Shown: one piece after another, positions 31,275-39,689 of the stretch | Position numbering within the stretch: position 1 is the stretch's first letter | How the letters are laid out: every line of letters begins with the position of its first letter | From: Niveispirillum sp943371025 | GTDB lineage: Bacteria; Pseudomonadota; Alphaproteobacteria; Azospirillales; Azospirillaceae | Direction: 5' to 3' | DNA: 64,000 nucleotides | Assembly (NCBI GenBank): GCA_943371025.1 | Contig: CALRTC020000003.1 | Span: 248,001 to 312,000 of the forward strand | Position numbers and translations under genes: made by a program | The notes under the pieces: model-generated | The model's input: the letters and a program-made list of their open reading frames with translations, nothing else | The model's database searches: none | What the model was told of the DNA's origin: nothing

Positions 31275-31940
31275 ATGAAGCGCTGGTTGGCGGCCATGGC
31301 CGCGTTGGTGACGATGGGCACGGCCGCGGCCGCCCAGGCCGGTTCGGTCACCCTGTTCTCTGAACCGGGTTTCCGGGGCGACCGGATCACCATCCATGAC
31401 GATATCGACAATCTGGCCAAGCTTCCGCCCTGGAACGAGCGCGCCCGGTCGCTGATCGTCAATTCCGGCACCTGGGAAGTCTGCAAGAACAAGCGGTACG
31501 AGTTCTGCCGCACACTGGCGCGCGGCGCACGGGTTGCCGAAACGCTGGAAGTGAAGAATCTGCGCGGGGGCATCAGTTCGCTGCGTCAGATCGATGACCG
31601 CAACGATCACTGGGACCGCGACCGCTGGGACAATGACCGCTGGGACCGGGACCCGTGGGATCGCTGGGACCCGCCGCCCCCGCCTTTGCCCCCGCCGCCG
31701 CCCCGTTATCGCGATGATGACATCATCTGGAACGGTGGTGGCGGCGGCGGGGGTGGCCGGCAGGTGACGGGTCAGCCGCAGAACAGCTGCCAGTCGCAGG
31801 TTGAAAGCGCCTTCATCCAGCGCCATGGCTATCGCGGTCGGAGCGAATTCACCGGGGATGCCTTTGAAGGCACGATCTGGTGGGATGGGGAACCCTGGCG
31901 GTACCGCTGCAGCGGCGGCCAGATCAATATCTGGAAATGA
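31275..31940 (+). CDS. Exported beta/gamma-crystallin-like protein with Trp-Asp-Arg repeat
   Basis: 221 aa with a signal peptide (MKRWLAAMAALVTMGTAAAA). Residues 24-100 resemble a beta/gamma-crystallin domain: SVTLFSEPGFRGDRITIHDD, then SLIVNSGTWEVC and LRGGISSL. There follows a repeat of RDRWDN/DRWDRDP units, a polyproline tract, a poly-Gly tract and a C-terminal Cys-containing module (about 60 aa, QNSCQSQVESAF to QINIWK) with paired cysteines. Beta/gamma-crystallin domains in bacteria often bind calcium. The acidic/aromatic repeat and C-terminal module are unassigned. The ATG at 31275 gives a clean signal. A terminator follows directly. Confidence 0.72.
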   Translation: MKRWLAAMAALVTMGTAAAAQAGSVTLFSEPGFRGDRITIHDDIDNLAKLPPWNERARSLIVNSGTWEVCKNKRYEFCRTLARGARVAETLEVKNLRGGISSLRQIDDRNDHWDRDRWDNDRWDRDPWDRWDPPPPPLPPPPPRYRDDDIIWNGGGGGGGGRQVTGQPQNSCQSQVESAFIQRHGYRGRSEFTGDAFEGTIWWDGEPWRYRCSGGQINIWK

Positions 31941-31976
31941 AAAAGGGGGCGGTCCCGCGGGCCGCCCCCTTCTGCT
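31941..31976. terminator. Rho-independent terminator after the beta/gamma-crystallin-like gene
   Basis: AAAAGGGGGCGG pairs with CCGCCCCCTT, followed by a mixed T-rich tail. Between convergent genes, so it may act both ways. Confidence 0.75.
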
Positions 31977-31989
31977 TTGAGGTGTCGGA

Positions 31990-33345
31990 TTACGGCTTGT
32001 ACAGCGTTCCATCGGGCGTGATGCCGGTCGGCTGGCCCACCAGGATGGTGGTCAGTCTGGCCGGGTCCAGCAGGCGGGCGGCCACGCGTTTCACATCCGC
32101 CAGGGTGACGGCGTTCAACAGGTCGTTGCGCTTGTTCAGGTAATCGATGCCCAGATTGTCCCGCTGCACCTGCAACAGCAGGCCGGCAATGGCGCCATTG
32201 TTGGTGAATTGCAGGGGGAAGGAACCGGTCAGATAGGTCTGGGCGTCGCGCAGCTCCGCCTCCGTGATGCCGTTCTTCGCCACGTCGCCCCAGATCTGCT
32301 TGGAGACGCTGATGGCTTCGGCCGCCTTGTCATTGACGGTGGAGCCGCTGATGTTGATCAGGTTGGTATGTTCGTAGGAGACGAGGCTGGAGCCGATGCC
32401 ATAGGTCAGGCCGCGCTTTTCCCGCACCTCGTCCATCAAGCGGGAGGAGAAGCCGCCGCCGCCCACGACATAGTTCAGGATGGTGGCCGCGTACCAGTCC
32501 GGATCGGACCGGTCCAGACCCGGCTGGGCCATCATGATGACCGTCTGCGGAATGGGACGGGGGACCAGCACCGTCTTGCCCGGGGCCGCCGGCACGATAT
32601 TGGCAACGGGGCCCAGATCAGCCTTGGCCGGCAGGGCGCCGAACAGGCTGTCCAGCAATGGGGCCAGTTCCGCCCCCGTGATATCGCCCGACACGGCCAC
32701 CTTCAGCCCTTCGCGGGCCAGCCGCGTGCGGGCGAAATTCACCAGATCGTCGCGGGTGATGGCGGCCAGGGTCTGGGCCGTGCCGCGCTGCGGCCTGCCA
32801 TAGGGATGGCCGGGGAACAAGGTCTCCCCGAACGCCATCTGTGCCCAGTAATTGGGGTCGGCCTGCGACCGCTTCAGGCTGGTCTGCAACTGCCCCCGGA
32901 TGCGTTCCACCGCGTCGGTGTCGAATCGCGGCTTGGTCAGGGCCAGACGCAGCAGGTCGAAGGCCGTGTCCTTGGTCTCCCGCAGGGTCGTCACCTGCCC
33001 GATGAAGGCGTCGCGGGTGGGGCTGAAGGACAGGGTGATGGAGTTTTCGTCCAGCCTGCCCTGAAAGGCCTGGCTGTCCAGATCGCCCGCGCCTTCGTCC
33101 AGGGTGCTGGCCGTCATGATCGCCAGACCCAGCTTGCCGTCGGGGTCGCGTTCCGTCCCGCCCTTGAAGGCGAATTGCAGGGCGATGATGGGGTTCTTGG
33201 TGTCGCGCACCAGCCAGGCCTCCACCCCGCCGGGGCTGACCACCTTTTCGATATCGACGGCGGCGGCGGGCAGGGTGGTCAGCAGCAGGGCGGCGGCCGT
33301 AGCCACCAGGGTGCCGACGGTGCGGATCATCTTCATCGCGTTCAT
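31990..33345 (-). CDS. M16-family peptidase-like protein, non-catalytic subunit
   Basis: 451 aa, exported (MIRTVGTLVATAAALLLTTL then PAAA). It has the M16 two-lobe fold but no HxxEH zinc site: the equivalent region reads GLAIMTASTLDEGAG. It keeps the Arg/Tyr-type C-terminal-domain residues (SRLMDEVREKRGLTYGIGS) that complete the active site of the partner. Its ATG at 33345 overlaps the stop of the catalytic M16 gene (TGATG), so the two form a heterodimer in all likelihood, as in mitochondrial processing peptidase and bacterial YmxG/PqqL-like pairs. Periplasmic proteolysis is likely; substrates unknown. Followed by a terminator shared with the convergent crystallin-like gene. Confidence 0.88.
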   Translation of the reverse strand: MNAMKMIRTVGTLVATAAALLLTTLPAAAVDIEKVVSPGGVEAWLVRDTKNPIIALQFAFKGGTERDPDGKLGLAIMTASTLDEGAGDLDSQAFQGRLDENSITLSFSPTRDAFIGQVTTLRETKDTAFDLLRLALTKPRFDTDAVERIRGQLQTSLKRSQADPNYWAQMAFGETLFPGHPYGRPQRGTAQTLAAITRDDLVNFARTRLAREGLKVAVSGDITGAELAPLLDSLFGALPAKADLGPVANIVPAAPGKTVLVPRPIPQTVIMMAQPGLDRSDPDWYAATILNYVVGGGGFSSRLMDEVREKRGLTYGIGSSLVSYEHTNLINISGSTVNDKAAEAISVSKQIWGDVAKNGITEAELRDAQTYLTGSFPLQFTNNGAIAGLLLQVQRDNLGIDYLNKRNDLLNAVTLADVKRVAARLLDPARLTTILVGQPTGITPDGTLYKP

Positions 33346-34784
33346 CACTTGGTTCCCCCGGCGGTCGGGGCAGGGGCGGCGGCGACAGCGGCCGGCAACA
33401 GGATGCCCGTGGCGTGGTTGCCCTGGCCCAGCACCAGCCGGGCGGCTTCATTCACCTGTTGGGTAGTCACGGCATTGATGCGGTCGGGCCATTCCTCCAC
33501 ATCCTGCACCGTCTGGCCCGTGGTCAGCGCCAAGCCGAAGGCGTAGGCCGGGCCCTGCAAACTGTCGCGGGCGAAGATGGCGTCGCGGCGCAGGCGGGTC
33601 TTGGCCGACGCCACCTCCGCGTCGGTCACGCCGCCGGACAGCAGCCGGGCGATCTCCGCGTCCACGGCCTTTTCCATGGCGGCCACGTCCTGACCGGGGG
33701 CAGGGGTGGCGGAGATGGACAGGGTGCCCAGATCCAGGGCCGCGGGGTTGTAGGACAGGTTGACCCCGGCCGCGATCTTCTGTTCCACGACCAGCGACTT
33801 GTACAGCCGGCTGGTGGCGCCGTCGGACAGGATATTCTCCAGCACTTCCAGCGCGTTGGCGTACTGCTTCTCCCCGGCATTATAGCTGGGGGCCTTCCAC
33901 AGCCGGGTCCAGTTCGGCTGGCGCACCTGATCATCGGTCAGGGTGATGCGGCGTGCGCCTTCGGTCGGCGGCTCCGTCACGCGCACGCGCGGCGGGATGG
34001 TGGCGACGGGCTTCAGCTTACCGAAGGTCTTTTCGGCCAAGGGCTTCAGTTCGGCGGCCGTGATGTCGCCGGCCACGACCAGGATGGCATTGTTGGGCGC
34101 GTAATGGCGCTTGTAGAAATCCAGCGCGTCCTGCGTGGTCAGCTTTTCAATCTCATGCATCCAGCCGATGATCGGCGTGCCATAGGGATGATGGACGAAC
34201 AGCAGGCTGTAGAGCTGTTCATAGAGGCGTGATGCCGGCTCATTCTCCGTCCGCTGGCGCCGTTCCTCCTGGATCACCTTGCGCTCCGGCAGGACGATAT
34301 CGTCCGTCAGGCGCAGATTGACCATGCGGTCGGCCTCCATCCCCATCACCAGCTCCAGCCGGTCGCGGGCGATATTCTCGAAATAGGCCGTGTAGTCATA
34401 GGCGGTGAAGGCATTGTCGCGACCGCCATTGCGGGCAACGGTCCTGGAAAATTCCGACGGCTTCATCTTGGCCGTGCCCTTGAACATCAGATGTTCAAGA
34501 TAATGGGCCAGACCGGATTTGCCCGGCTCCTCGTCGGCGGACCCGACCTTGTACCAGACCATCTGGCTGATGACGGGGGCGCGGGGATTGTTAACCACCA
34601 CCACCTGCATGCCGTTCTTCAGCGTGAAGGTTTCCGGATCATAGACACGGGCGGCGGCCGGCTGGACCGCGGCGAAGGCCGTCAACGCCGACAAGGCCAC
34701 GCCGGCGGCAAGATGCCGCCAGCGGCGCGCGGCGGCGGGGCGTGCAGAATGGGTCACGGGGATTTTTCCCTCCCGATTTGGCAA
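33345..34784 (-). CDS. M16-family zinc metallopeptidase, catalytic subunit
   Basis: 479 aa, exported by a signal peptide after a basic N-terminus (RWRHLAAGVALSALTAFAAV). The inverted zinc motif HxxEH is intact (HYLEHLMFKGT), with the downstream Glu in the ERKVIQEERRQR region. The Arg/Tyr site appears in the second lobe (TSRLYKSLVVEQKIAAGV). Length and layout match bacterial M16B peptidases. GTG 34757 is an alternative start. Upstream partner of the non-catalytic M16 protein in a two-gene operon. Substrate unknown; periplasmic. Confidence 0.9.
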   Translation of the reverse strand: MPNREGKIPVTHSARPAAARRWRHLAAGVALSALTAFAAVQPAAARVYDPETFTLKNGMQVVVVNNPRAPVISQMVWYKVGSADEEPGKSGLAHYLEHLMFKGTAKMKPSEFSRTVARNGGRDNAFTAYDYTAYFENIARDRLELVMGMEADRMVNLRLTDDIVLPERKVIQEERRQRTENEPASRLYEQLYSLLFVHHPYGTPIIGWMHEIEKLTTQDALDFYKRHYAPNNAILVVAGDITAAELKPLAEKTFGKLKPVATIPPRVRVTEPPTEGARRITLTDDQVRQPNWTRLWKAPSYNAGEKQYANALEVLENILSDGATSRLYKSLVVEQKIAAGVNLSYNPAALDLGTLSISATPAPGQDVAAMEKAVDAEIARLLSGGVTDAEVASAKTRLRRDAIFARDSLQGPAYAFGLALTTGQTVQDVEEWPDRINAVTTQQVNEAARLVLGQGNHATGILLPAAVAAAPAPTAGGTK

Positions 34785-34856
34785 CAGGCCCCCAATGTGG
34801 GACGGGGCGCATGGATTGCCAATGGAAATCGGGTGAAGGGAATTTAATGTAATCGC

Positions 34857-35768
34857 CTATGGCGCGTGTTCCCCCTCCGGCCGGAAGGCGCCGACACGGG
34901 CCGGATAGCGCGGACCCTGCGAACTGGCGGGCTGGGGGCCCAATTGTCCGAAGGGGGCAGCGTCGGGGGCGTCCAGGAAGGACGAGGCCAGCCCGGCCAC
35001 ATCATCGGGGAACAGATCCAGGAAGCCATGACCCCAGCCCGGCAGTTCCAGCCGACGGGCATTGAGGGTCAGCCCGTCCGCGCGGCGGGTCTGCACATCC
35101 AGATCGTCGCCCGTGGTCCAGATCAGCACGGGCTGGCGGACCAGGGGCAGCCGTCCGGCCAGATCATGGGCGAAGGCCGCCTGATGGCCCCAGGCCGATT
35201 TCCGCCCGCCCAGCAGCGCGTCGGGGAACCGTTCCGATATCTCCTCCACATCCGCTTCGGGCCGGGCATGGTGGTAATAGAAGCCCTGCCAGCGGGACAG
35301 GATGTGGCTGCCGTCGGGCAGGGCAGGCTTTTCCCGGTAGAAATCGCGAAACTGCTGACGTTCATCATCGGTAATGATGGGGGCCGCGATCATGATCAGC
35401 CGGCGGACGCGGTCGGGCGCGCGCAGCGCCATCTCCACCGCGATCATGGAGCCCGTGTGATAGCCCAGCAGGTCCACCGGCCCGTCGATCCCCGCGGACG
35501 TCAGCCCGGCCAGCAGGGCGTCGGCATAGTCGCTGATCGACGGCGCGGCCGACGGCGGGTCGGACAGGCCGAATCCCGGCGTGTCGAAGGCGATGGCCGT
35601 CCGGTCCTGCCCGGCATGGGCCAGGAAGGTTTCGAACACACGGCCGCTCATCGGGCTCATATGAATGCAGACCAGCGGGGGGCGGGTGTCCGATACCGGC
35701 CGGGCGATCCGCAGATGCATCTGGCCATGGGGCCCGTCGACATAGGCCCGTCGTACCGTCATCGTCAT
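34857..35768 (-). CDS. Alpha/beta hydrolase-fold protein with atypical nucleophile elbow
   Basis: 303 aa. The fold is clear: oxyanion strand PPLVCIHMSPMSG, DTPGFGLSDPP, then the elbow strand LLGYHTGSMIA, and later TTGDDLD (acid) and GWGHGFLD (His). At the nucleophile elbow, where GxSxG is expected, the sequence is GYHTG, so the catalytic Ser position holds His. A Ser lies two residues after the motif. The protein may use an unusual mechanism or be inactive as an esterase. Starts in an A+T-rich region; no operon partner. Substrate unknown. Confidence 0.75.
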   Translation of the reverse strand: MTMTVRRAYVDGPHGQMHLRIARPVSDTRPPLVCIHMSPMSGRVFETFLAHAGQDRTAIAFDTPGFGLSDPPSAAPSISDYADALLAGLTSAGIDGPVDLLGYHTGSMIAVEMALRAPDRVRRLIMIAAPIITDDERQQFRDFYREKPALPDGSHILSRWQGFYYHHARPEADVEEISERFPDALLGGRKSAWGHQAAFAHDLAGRLPLVRQPVLIWTTGDDLDVQTRRADGLTLNARRLELPGWGHGFLDLFPDDVAGLASSFLDAPDAAPFGQLGPQPASSQGPRYPARVGAFRPEGEHAP

Positions 35769-36135
35769 GGGTTATCCGATGCTATAAAAGTATATCATTA
35801 GATCTTATGACCAGGATCGGGCCAGAACGGCTCCCTGTCAATGGGGTCCCGACCCCGACTCGCCTTGCCGCGGTGCGGCGAAGTCCCGGCCGGCCCCGGG
35901 GGCGGTCCCGGTCCTTCACTGTCCGGAGGGCAGGTGCCGTCAGGGATTCAGGGGCGTTCGGGCCTGCTCCATCATCTAAAATCACCGATATCCGCCCGGC
36001 GGCATTGAAGGGGGGCGTGAAAACGGGTAACGATTCCGCCGCTGCGATGGTGGCGGGGCGGCGCTATGCTGTGGGCGGCCCCGGTGGCATTGTCGCCACG
36101 GAATTATTTAAGTCAGGGCGCAGGAGACGATCGGC
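35769..36135. other. Intergenic region, divergent genes
   Basis: 367 bp. The first 45 bp are A+T-rich (CTATAAAAGTATATC) and probably contain the hydrolase promoter. The remainder is G+C-rich with an open frame (35807-36139) of Arg/Pro/Gly-rich, non-protein-like composition that I do not call as a gene. AGGAGA precedes the next start. Confidence 0.5.
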
Positions 36136-36978
36136 ATGACGCGGACCTTCATCTCGATGGCGAAGACGGGCGGGCAGGGCAAGACCCTGACGGCCCAGAT
36201 GCTGGTGCTTCAGCACGAGCAGAAGGGCGTGCCGGTCAAGCTGGCGGCCGCAGACAGCGACAGCCTGAACCAGCGGTCCAAGTTCGGCCGCCTGTTCCAT
36301 AATGTGAAGGAACTGGGCATCGGCGAGGACCTGACCAAGGTCAAGAGCTCCACCGACCCCAATCTGGCCATCAAGTACTGGGACGAATTCGGCCGTACCG
36401 TGCTGGAAGGCGGCTATATCATCGATGTCGGCGCCAATGTCGCGGCCGAACTGTTCGCCTGGGCTGAGGCGCGGAATGCCGGCTCCCTGCTGCGCCGCCG
36501 CAACTCCCCGCCCATCGATCTGGTTGTGACAACCAAGGCCGAAAGCCAGGCGATCGAGGATGCGCGCGGCCTGATCCAGTACAGCTTCGACAAGAATGAG
36601 TGGCTGCCCATCGGCCGTCGCTATGTCGTGCTGAACGAGGTGTCGGGCGGCTTCGGCGCCTATGAGAACGACCCGAACTTCAAGCGCCTCAAGGCCTATC
36701 AGAGCATGGGCGTGCATGTCGTCACCATGAAGCGCTGCGAAAGCGACATCTGGACCCTGCTGGAACGCGAACTGATCTCCGTCCGCGATGCGCTGAAGAT
36801 GACCGAAGTCGATCTGGAGAAGCGCTTCGGCATCGATGTCTGGACGGGCCATGGCGGCCTGACTGACCTGAAGGCCTGGGCTGACGAGACGTTGACGGCG
36901 TTCGAGAAGGTGGGTCTGGTGCCGGTGCGCGACGGCGCCATGGGCAGCCTGGAAGGCGTGGGCGCCGGCTGTTCCTGA
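36136..36978 (+). CDS. ParA/MinD-like P-loop ATPase, function unknown
   Basis: 280 aa. A deviant Walker A (KTGGQGKTLTA, residues 10-20) is followed by an AADSDSLNQRSKF switch-like segment and YIIDVGANVAAELFAWAE, whose DVGAN resembles the D-x-G switch of ParA/CobQ-type proteins. No known partner (ParB, MinC) is adjacent. AGGAGACG precedes ATG 36136. Downstream of the TGA at 36976-36978 the same frame stays open for 24 codons (a Pro/Glu then Lys-rich tail ending KGRKKK) before a TAA at 37051, suggesting either readthrough or a recent nonsense change. The next gene is ftsE, past a terminator hairpin. Confidence 0.72.
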   Translation: MTRTFISMAKTGGQGKTLTAQMLVLQHEQKGVPVKLAAADSDSLNQRSKFGRLFHNVKELGIGEDLTKVKSSTDPNLAIKYWDEFGRTVLEGGYIIDVGANVAAELFAWAEARNAGSLLRRRNSPPIDLVVTTKAESQAIEDARGLIQYSFDKNEWLPIGRRYVVLNEVSGGFGAYENDPNFKRLKAYQSMGVHVVTMKRCESDIWTLLERELISVRDALKMTEVDLEKRFGIDVWTGHGGLTDLKAWADETLTAFEKVGLVPVRDGAMGSLEGVGAGCS

Positions 36979-37053
36979 AAGGATCTGGTTCCGGAACCTG
37001 TGGAGGCAGAGGCACTCACACCTCCCCCACGCAAGGGCCGGAAGAAGAAGTAA
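36979..37053 (+). other. In-frame open extension after the ATPase stop codon
   Basis: 24 sense codons, KDLVPEPVEAEALTPPPRKG then RKKK, and TAA, in frame with 36136-36978. The composition (Pro/Glu linker then basic tail) looks like a real protein C-terminus, not random sequence. See findings. Confidence 0.4.
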
Positions 37054-37055
37054 TG

Positions 37056-37084
37056 TCCGCCCCGGCAATGCCGGGGCGGATTTT
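37056..37084 (+). terminator. Rho-independent terminator between the ATPase gene and ftsE
   Basis: 10-bp perfect stem TCCGCCCCGG/CCGGGGCGGA with a 5-base loop, then TTTT. It begins right after the TAA at 37053, consistent with that TAA being the original gene end. Confidence 0.75.
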
Positions 37085-37107
37085 CACTTTGAAGGGAGGA
37101 TCATCGC

Positions 37108-37812
37108 TTGGTCCGCTTCGAGAATGTCGGGTTGCGCTACGGCAACGGGCCGGAGGTTCTGCGCGATCTCAGTTTCGAACTGGCGCCCGGCTCCTTCCAT
37201 TTTTTGACGGGGCCGACGGGCGCCGGCAAGTCCAGCCTGCTGAAGCTGCTGTACCTGTCTGAACGGCCGTCGCGCGGGCTGATCACCCTGTTCGGCGAGC
37301 CTTTGTCCAAGGTGCCGCGGGAACGGCTGCCCGACCTGCGCCGGCGCATCGGCGTGGTCTTCCAGGATTTCCGCCTGCTGGACCATATGAGCGTCTTTGA
37401 CAATGTGGCCCTGCCGCTGCGCATCGCGGATCAGGGGGAAAAGCACATCAAGGAAGCAGTCACCGAACTGCTGGAATGGGTGGGGCTGGCCGACAAGATG
37501 GCGGCCCTGCCGGCCACGCTGTCGGGCGGCCAGAAGCAGCTGGTCGCCATTGCACGCGCCGTCATCACCAGCCCGCAATTGATTGTTGCGGACGAGCCCA
37601 CGGGCAATATCGACCGCGACATGTCGATGAAAATCATGCGGCTGTTCATCGAACTGAACAAGCAGGGCACGACCTGCGTCGTCGCCACCCATGACTGGCC
37701 GCTGATCGACAAGATCAAGCGGCCCATGCTGGAACTGTTCGAAGGCAAGCTGGCCGAGGCGTCCTGGTGGCTGAAACCCGGCGAGGAGCTGGAAGAGCCG
37801 CCGGGGGTGTGA
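37108..37812 (+). CDS. ftsE: Cell-division ATP-binding protein FtsE
   Basis: 234 aa ABC ATPase of the FtsEX complex, which links the divisome to peptidoglycan amidases. Walker A GPTGAGKS is at residues 35-42, Q-loop VVFQDFRLL, signature LSGGQKQLVAIARAV and Walker B LIVADEPTGNID. The PTGAGKSSLLKLLY and VFQDFRLLDHMSVFDNV segments are FtsE-specific. The start codon is TTG at 37108, with an excellent GAAGGGAGGA site 7 bp upstream; the next in-frame ATG is too far inside. Unusually, no ftsX follows: after the stop come a palindromic repeat and an unrelated gene on the other strand. Confidence 0.92.
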   Translation: MVRFENVGLRYGNGPEVLRDLSFELAPGSFHFLTGPTGAGKSSLLKLLYLSERPSRGLITLFGEPLSKVPRERLPDLRRRIGVVFQDFRLLDHMSVFDNVALPLRIADQGEKHIKEAVTELLEWVGLADKMAALPATLSGGQKQLVAIARAVITSPQLIVADEPTGNIDRDMSMKIMRLFIELNKQGTTCVVATHDWPLIDKIKRPMLELFEGKLAEASWWLKPGEELEEPPGV

Positions 37813-37813
37813 G

Positions 37814-37970
37814 GCCAAGGGCCATTATGGATGGCCCTTGACTATACATGTGTTCCCTCAAACGCCGGGCGCCGCCATCCGGCGGCTTGGCTCACGCGCA
37901 CAGGGGTGCGCAGGCCGGCAGTCGGCGGCCTCCCAAGGGGCATGGAGATGACCCTTGGTGTGAACCCCTG
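37814..37970 (+). repeat. Modular palindromic repeat, copy 3 (hairpin, core, hairpin)
   Basis: The left stem-loop AAGGGCCAT...GATGGCCCTT (37817-37839) is followed by TGTTCCCTCA, the core (GCCGGGCGCCGCCATCCGGC and GGCTTGGCTCACGCGCACA, about 37865-37915), then a right stem-loop CCAAGGG...CCCTTGG (37932-37957). It sits where ftsX would normally start. Confidence 0.8.
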
Positions 37971-37982
37971 GCGAGGTGCCTG

Positions 37983-39689
37983 TCACGCCGCATCCAAGGC
38001 CGCCAGGACCTGCACGCGCAACTGGTCGCGCTGCACCTTGTTCATGGCGTTGCGCGGCAGGGATGGCAGCAGGACCAGCCGTTCCGGTCGCTTGAACACG
38101 GCCACATCGGCGCGTTTCAGCCAGTCCACCACATCCTGCAGGGTCGGTTCCGCCCCGTCGCGCGGCACCAGCGCCACGGCGATGCGTTCGCCCAGATCGG
38201 CATCGGGAATGCCGACCGTTGCCGCCTCCCGCGCCTGGGGCAGGCCGGTCAGCAGGTCATCCAGTTCGGCCGGCGAGATGTTGACGCCGCCGCGCACGAT
38301 GATCTCCTTGCACCGTCCCACGAACCGGTAGAAGCGCGACAAGGGGCCGGGGCCAGCGATTTCGAACAGGTCGCCCGTGCGGAACCAGCCATCTTCGTCG
38401 AAGGCCGCCGCGGTCAGGTCCGGCGACTGCCAATAGCCGCTGAAGGTGGCCGCCCCGGTGATACGCAACTCCCCCGGCCGCCCCGGCTCCGTGATCTCCA
38501 CCCCGCTGTCGGGATCGACCAGCCGGGTACGGACAACCCGATGGATGATGCCGGTGAAATCCTGTCCGGCGGCACCAAAGCGCGGGAAATAGCGGGCGCG
38601 TTCCGTGGGATCGGGCACGTCGGCCGCGCTGGAGAACAGGGAGGCGCCCTCGTTGGAGCCGAAGATGTTGCAGATCTGGATATTGTGCTGGTCCAGCCAG
38701 CCCTGGATCAGCCAGGGCGACAGGGGTGCCGACCCCGACCCGATGGCGCGCAGCGAGGACAGGTCGGTGTGGCGCACCAGTTCCGGCTGTTTCAGCAGGG
38801 CCGTCAGGATGGCGGGCGGGGCGATGGTGTAGGTCACCCGTTCTTCCGCAATCTGGGCCAGGAACAGGGCCAAGTCGAACGGATGGTGCAGCACCATCCG
38901 GCCGCGCAGCAGCAGCCAGGGCATGACCTGCCCGCCGATGGACCCGATATTGACCAACGGGAACGGGTTCAGCAGCACGTCGCCATCACGCATGCCGCCA
39001 GCCTCCGCCACGATGCGGGCATTCAGGACCCAGTGATTATGGTCGCGCGGCACGCCCTTGGGCCGGCTTTCGGTGCCCGACGTCCAGCAGATGGTCAGCA
39101 CCTCCCCCCCCGCCGTGGGGTGGGCGGCGATGTGGGGGGCGACGATGGACGGGTCGGCCGCGGCGGCGGCCGCGCGCAGGTCGGTGGCCTGTGGCGCCGG
39201 GCCCATGGTCAGCAGCCGCAGGCCCGGCCGTGTGGCTGCCAGCCCGGCGCCCATGGCGGCATGGCCGTGGCGGTGAAATGTTGGTATCGTAATGAAAGCA
39301 ACAGCACCCGTGCGGTCCAGGATGTGCGACAGCTCATGTTCGCGATATTGCATGACCACGGGACTGACGATCAGGCCCAGCCGGGCCGCCGCCAGGAACA
39401 GGATCACCGCATCGGCCGTGTTGGGCAACTGCACACAGACGATATCGTCCTTGCGCAGGCCCTGGACCAGCAGGGTCGCGGCCAGCCGTTCCACCCGGTC
39501 ACAGATATCGGCCCAGCTCAGCCGTTCCGGCGCCTGCCCGTCCAGTTGCATCCGGTTGGACGGGTCGATCAGGGCCAGATCGTGCGGGGCCAGCGCGGCC
39601 GTGCGCTGGAACAGGTCATCGACGCTGATGCCCTCCCACCATCCGCGTGCCTCGTAATCTTCTATGCGCGCCGCATCGGTCCGGAACAT
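37983..39689 (-). CDS. AMP-dependent acyl-CoA synthetase/ligase
   Basis: 568 aa adenylate-forming enzyme that activates a carboxylic acid to acyl-AMP and acyl-CoA. The P-loop-like motif TICWTSGTESRPKGVPRDH is around residue 185, the A5 region CNIFGSNEGA, A7 WFRTGDLF, A8 YRFVGRCKEIIVRGGVNISP, and the catalytic A10 lysine in NAMNKVQRDQL. GGAGG precedes ATG 39689. Divergent from a thiolase/nitronate-monooxygenase pair, so the locus probably degrades a fatty or aromatic acid. Chain length is not predictable. It ends just inside the repeat that follows ftsE. Confidence 0.88.
   Translation of the reverse strand: MFRTDAARIEDYEARGWWEGISVDDLFQRTAALAPHDLALIDPSNRMQLDGQAPERLSWADICDRVERLAATLLVQGLRKDDIVCVQLPNTADAVILFLAAARLGLIVSPVVMQYREHELSHILDRTGAVAFITIPTFHRHGHAAMGAGLAATRPGLRLLTMGPAPQATDLRAAAAAADPSIVAPHIAAHPTAGGEVLTICWTSGTESRPKGVPRDHNHWVLNARIVAEAGGMRDGDVLLNPFPLVNIGSIGGQVMPWLLLRGRMVLHHPFDLALFLAQIAEERVTYTIAPPAILTALLKQPELVRHTDLSSLRAIGSGSAPLSPWLIQGWLDQHNIQICNIFGSNEGASLFSSAADVPDPTERARYFPRFGAAGQDFTGIIHRVVRTRLVDPDSGVEITEPGRPGELRITGAATFSGYWQSPDLTAAAFDEDGWFRTGDLFEIAGPGPLSRFYRFVGRCKEIIVRGGVNISPAELDDLLTGLPQAREAATVGIPDADLGERIAVALVPRDGAEPTLQDVVDWLKRADVAVFKRPERLVLLPSLPRNAMNKVQRDQLRVQVLAALDAA

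Noticed and set aside
35807..36139. Possible 110-aa gene before the ParA-like ATPase
   Set aside because: Arg/Pro/Gly-rich composition with no motif, and it overlaps the start of the ATPase gene in another frame; high-GC chance frame.
36979..37053. Extended ATPase gene ending at 37053 as the primary call
   Set aside because: It requires reading through a TGA with no known recoding signal; kept as a separate feature and a finding.
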